A DNA stretch of 16,788 nucleotides, taken from NCBI GenBank assembly GCA_016800925.1, contig JABCPU010001079.1, positions 1-16,788 of the forward strand, written 5' to 3'. The stretch is from Suillus spraguei (Eukaryota > Basidiomycota > Agaricomycetes > Boletales > Suillaceae). Made by a program: the position numbers and the translations under genes. This document shows positions 14,740 to 16,788 of the stretch, piece by piece; the stretch's first letter is position 1; the number at the start of each line of letters is the position of its first letter. The notes under the pieces were generated by a model that saw only the letters and a program-made list of their open reading frames with translations, had not been told where the DNA came from and did not search any database.

Positions 14740-16773
14740 ATGGTCACTTTGACCTTTGGCATTCTCAAGACTTTTTTCGACTTATCCTGTCCGGAGGTTC
14801 GCATCCCGCACACCCTGCTGTCCGATAACGCCTACCTGTTCAATCAAGCTCAAGGTATGACTTTTCCGTCAAATCAAGCGCAATAAACTGATTGACATAT
14901 TATATTTCTTAGGATTATTCAATGCATACTATGAGTTAGTAGGAGATTGGGTATTCGCATATAAAGGGATCAAGGTGAGTGATATATTTTGACTACTGGT
15001 ACAATGTCTGAACCTGAAGCACAGTGTGCCCTCAACCCAGACAGGTCTCTAAAGGACGCCAAAGACATCGTTTTTTACAACGATCCTGATGATGCCGTCC
15101 CCATTTCTGCTCCATCCTCCTCTGCCCAGCCACCCACAGACGCCTTCTCTGTGCTACTGCAGACTGGACGCAAACCAGTGCCACTTATTGCCGGCGCTCG
15201 ACACTCCATTCGTGCCTCTAAACCTTCTGCGCGCCTTCGTGATTCCGACAACGTTTGTTCTTCAACAAGCCGCAAGCGTGCATTATCCAGTGCAACTGAG
15301 CAACTAGTTAGGAAGAAGGTTGTGTTACAGCTCTCCGCTCCATTATCTGACGACGACACGGATATTGATACTGACCACGGTGCTGGTCAATCGGATGAGG
15401 CCAAGGACGAAGGTGTACCAGCACCTGAGGACGTACCAGCACCTGAGGACGTACCAGCACTGAGGACGTACAGCACCTGAGGATGAACCTGAGGACGAAC
15501 CTGAGGATCTTCAAGACACCACCATCCGAGCTGCTTTATCAAAGAGTGAGCGCAGCGCTGATATTCGAACAATCTTCACTCACGACGACAAACATTGGGT
15601 CTGCAGACCTTGCAAGGATGCCGGTGAACTTGAAAGCAAGTACACGTTTCGTGGAGGTATCTCTACACTACGCACGCACATTTGTCGGTATGTTCACGTC
15701 TTCTTTCCATTGAATGATCACTAATATTATATATCTATCAGTAATAAAGCCCATTTTCAACTTTACAAGTCACGCTGCGAAGCCGCAAACATCACCATGC
15801 ACCCTCGAGCAGTTCCAACTGGTGAGGTTCAATCCCTGTGAGTTACATTTGCCGTATTGTAGTGTGTTGTACTGATTCATAGATAGTTCAAGGCAATCCA
15901 CCCTCGATGGCAGCCTTGCCCCGAAAGCGCCCATGTTCACCAAGGCAGGGCTTCTGGAGTATATTATGGAGTTGATTGTGACCGAGGACGAGGCGTTGCA
16001 ACTCGTCGACAAACCAGCCTTCCGCAACTTGCTTCGTTATGTCCGCCCCGCCCTTGCTGAAAGTGACGTGCCACACCGCACGAAACTTACGGAGACTGTT
16101 AAGGCCCGCGCAGTGCAGGTGGTCAACGTCATTCGTGAGCGTCTCGCAAAGGTAGACAGTCAAGTCTCGATGACCTTCGATTCATGGACGTCAATCATCG
16201 GCGACCCCTTCTTCTCCATCACAGGCCACTATATCTGGAGCCCGGATGATAAACCCCAGCAATGGGAGTTACGCCGTGAGCAACTCAGTTTTGCGCACAT
16301 CCAGGGCAATCATAGTGGTCAGAATACGGCTCGCTTGATTGTTGATACCATTGACAAATATGAACTACGAAATAAGGTAAAGTTTAGTTTACTACTTTGC
16401 TGCGCTGAATCTAATCAGTGTGTTGTAGGTTGGATGGATGACCTCTGACAATGCCACCAACAATGATACCGCCATGAAAGCAGTTGGACAAGAAATCGAT
16501 CCTGAGGGTACGCGGTGGGCACCTGATGCGCGCCGCATCAGGTGCCAAGAACATATACTTAATCTCGCAGCACGCCACTTCGTTGATGCCGTCGCCCCCA
16601 CACCTCAAGCTGCTCTCATGAAGAAAATTCGACAAGCGCTTGATAATGGCAACGACGCTGACCTTGACACCTTAAATAAACAGCTTTCTTCCATGGATGT
16701 CAGTAACGACGACGACGACACCTTATTCGATACCGGTGATTCACTTGGCAAAGCTCTTGCCCTCATTGAGCAG
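14740..16773 (+). CDS. hAT transposase (BED finger, RNase H-like core), 3' end outside window
   Basis: Proposed exons: 14740-14854, 14913-14974, 15025-15412, 15474-15687, 15742-15837, 15887-16376, 16429-16773, all joined in phase by GT-AG introns of 49-61 nt; the next intron opens at 16774. A simpler start is ATG 15004. A Ser-rich acidic region with PAPEDV repeats precedes a BED zinc finger ([15 protein letters not shown], then [20 protein letters not shown]). The core follows: SMTFDSWTS (first Asp), [12 protein letters not shown] (second Asp) and [13 protein letters not shown] (the CX2H motif). The last catalytic Glu and the dimerisation end lie beyond the window. The coding part seen is about 570 codons. 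It would bind the GGTTC-rich ends and cut and paste the element. No stop is seen with this splicing, so this copy may be intact. Confidence 0.8.
15413..15473 (+). repeat. Coding minisatellite (PAPEDV) that can also be read as a 61-nt intron
   Basis: Units GTACCAGCACCTGAGGAC occur twice intact, then twice with one C missing (17 nt each), followed by GAACCTGAGGAC/T units. Read straight through, the frame runs into TGA at 15478-15480. Read as a GT-AG intron from 15413 (gtgtac) to 15473 (gtacag), the frames on both sides join in phase. Confidence 0.6.
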
Positions 16774-16788
16774 GTACGTGCTATATTT

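Larger units (their letters stand above)
14478..16788 (+). mobile_element. hAT DNA transposon, 5' part (runs off the window)
   Basis: Begins TAGTGCTGCCGTGGTCC, a hAT-like terminus (TAG/CAG-G-TG), directly after GGTATACA (14470-14477), the candidate 8-bp target duplication. About 190 bp of subterminal GGTTC/GAACC repeats follow, then the transposase gene. The last exon of the upstream gene stops at this point. The right end is outside the window, so the duplication cannot be confirmed. Confidence 0.7.

Noticed and set aside
1..16788. Toxin-antitoxin, phage-defence or other bacterial-type systems
   Set aside because: Spliceosomal introns, LTR and LINE elements and codon patterns indicate a fungal nuclear region; no such domains were seen.

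Overview
The window reads as a repeat-dense stretch of a basidiomycete (probably Agaricomycete) nuclear genome. The reasons are a Plavaka-type transposase relic, a chromodomain Ty3/Gypsy element, a Tad1-like LINE, a hAT with a BED finger, many GT-AG introns of about 46-61 nt, and heavy CpG-to-TpG decay. I see no rRNA, tRNA, CRISPR array or bacterial-style operon, and no clearly intact host gene.

Layout. Positions 3-300 (+) hold a decayed piece of a Plavaka-type transposase. A small intron-bearing gene on the minus strand (11218 down to 10854, then 429 down to 312) is split by a 10,424-bp Ty3/Gypsy chromovirus at 430-10853, also on the minus strand. Its two LTRs (470 and 472 bp, about 96% alike by eye) are flanked by the 5-bp duplication GTTCC. 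Read right to left it carries: 5' LTR, self-priming site, gag, protease, RT, RNase H, integrase, chromodomain, an extra zinc-knuckle ORF ('ORF3'), polypurine tract, 3' LTR. Three pieces of foreign DNA sit inside it: a 1.45-kb LTR-like insert at 1576-3028 (duplication CCGGG), a same-family solo LTR in inverse orientation at 4685-5160 (duplication GGCGA), and an unidentified CpG-rich insert of about 0.9 kb at roughly 5931-6838.

To the right, a multi-exon plus-strand gene of unknown function (about 11285-14477) is broken twice. A 5'-truncated LINE (about 12230-13406, minus, poly(A) seen as poly(T), 10-bp duplication TTTGAATTTT) lies inside an exon. A hAT transposon starting at 14478 cuts its last exon. 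The hAT transposase (BED finger, RNase H-like core) has consistent exon phases and runs off the right edge.

The most notable points are four. (1) A Tf1-like self-priming arrangement: exactly 11 nt next to the 5' LTR are complementary to an 11-nt motif about 34 nt downstream of a TATA-like box in all three LTR copies. (2) An additional zinc-knuckle ORF lies between the chromodomain and the 3' LTR. (3) Nearly every in-frame stop in the retroelement is TGA where CGA (Arg) is expected, the mark of methyl-CpG deamination. (4) Target-site duplications and reading frames let the insertion history be worked out by reading alone. All identities and counts were made by eye, without alignment or database search.
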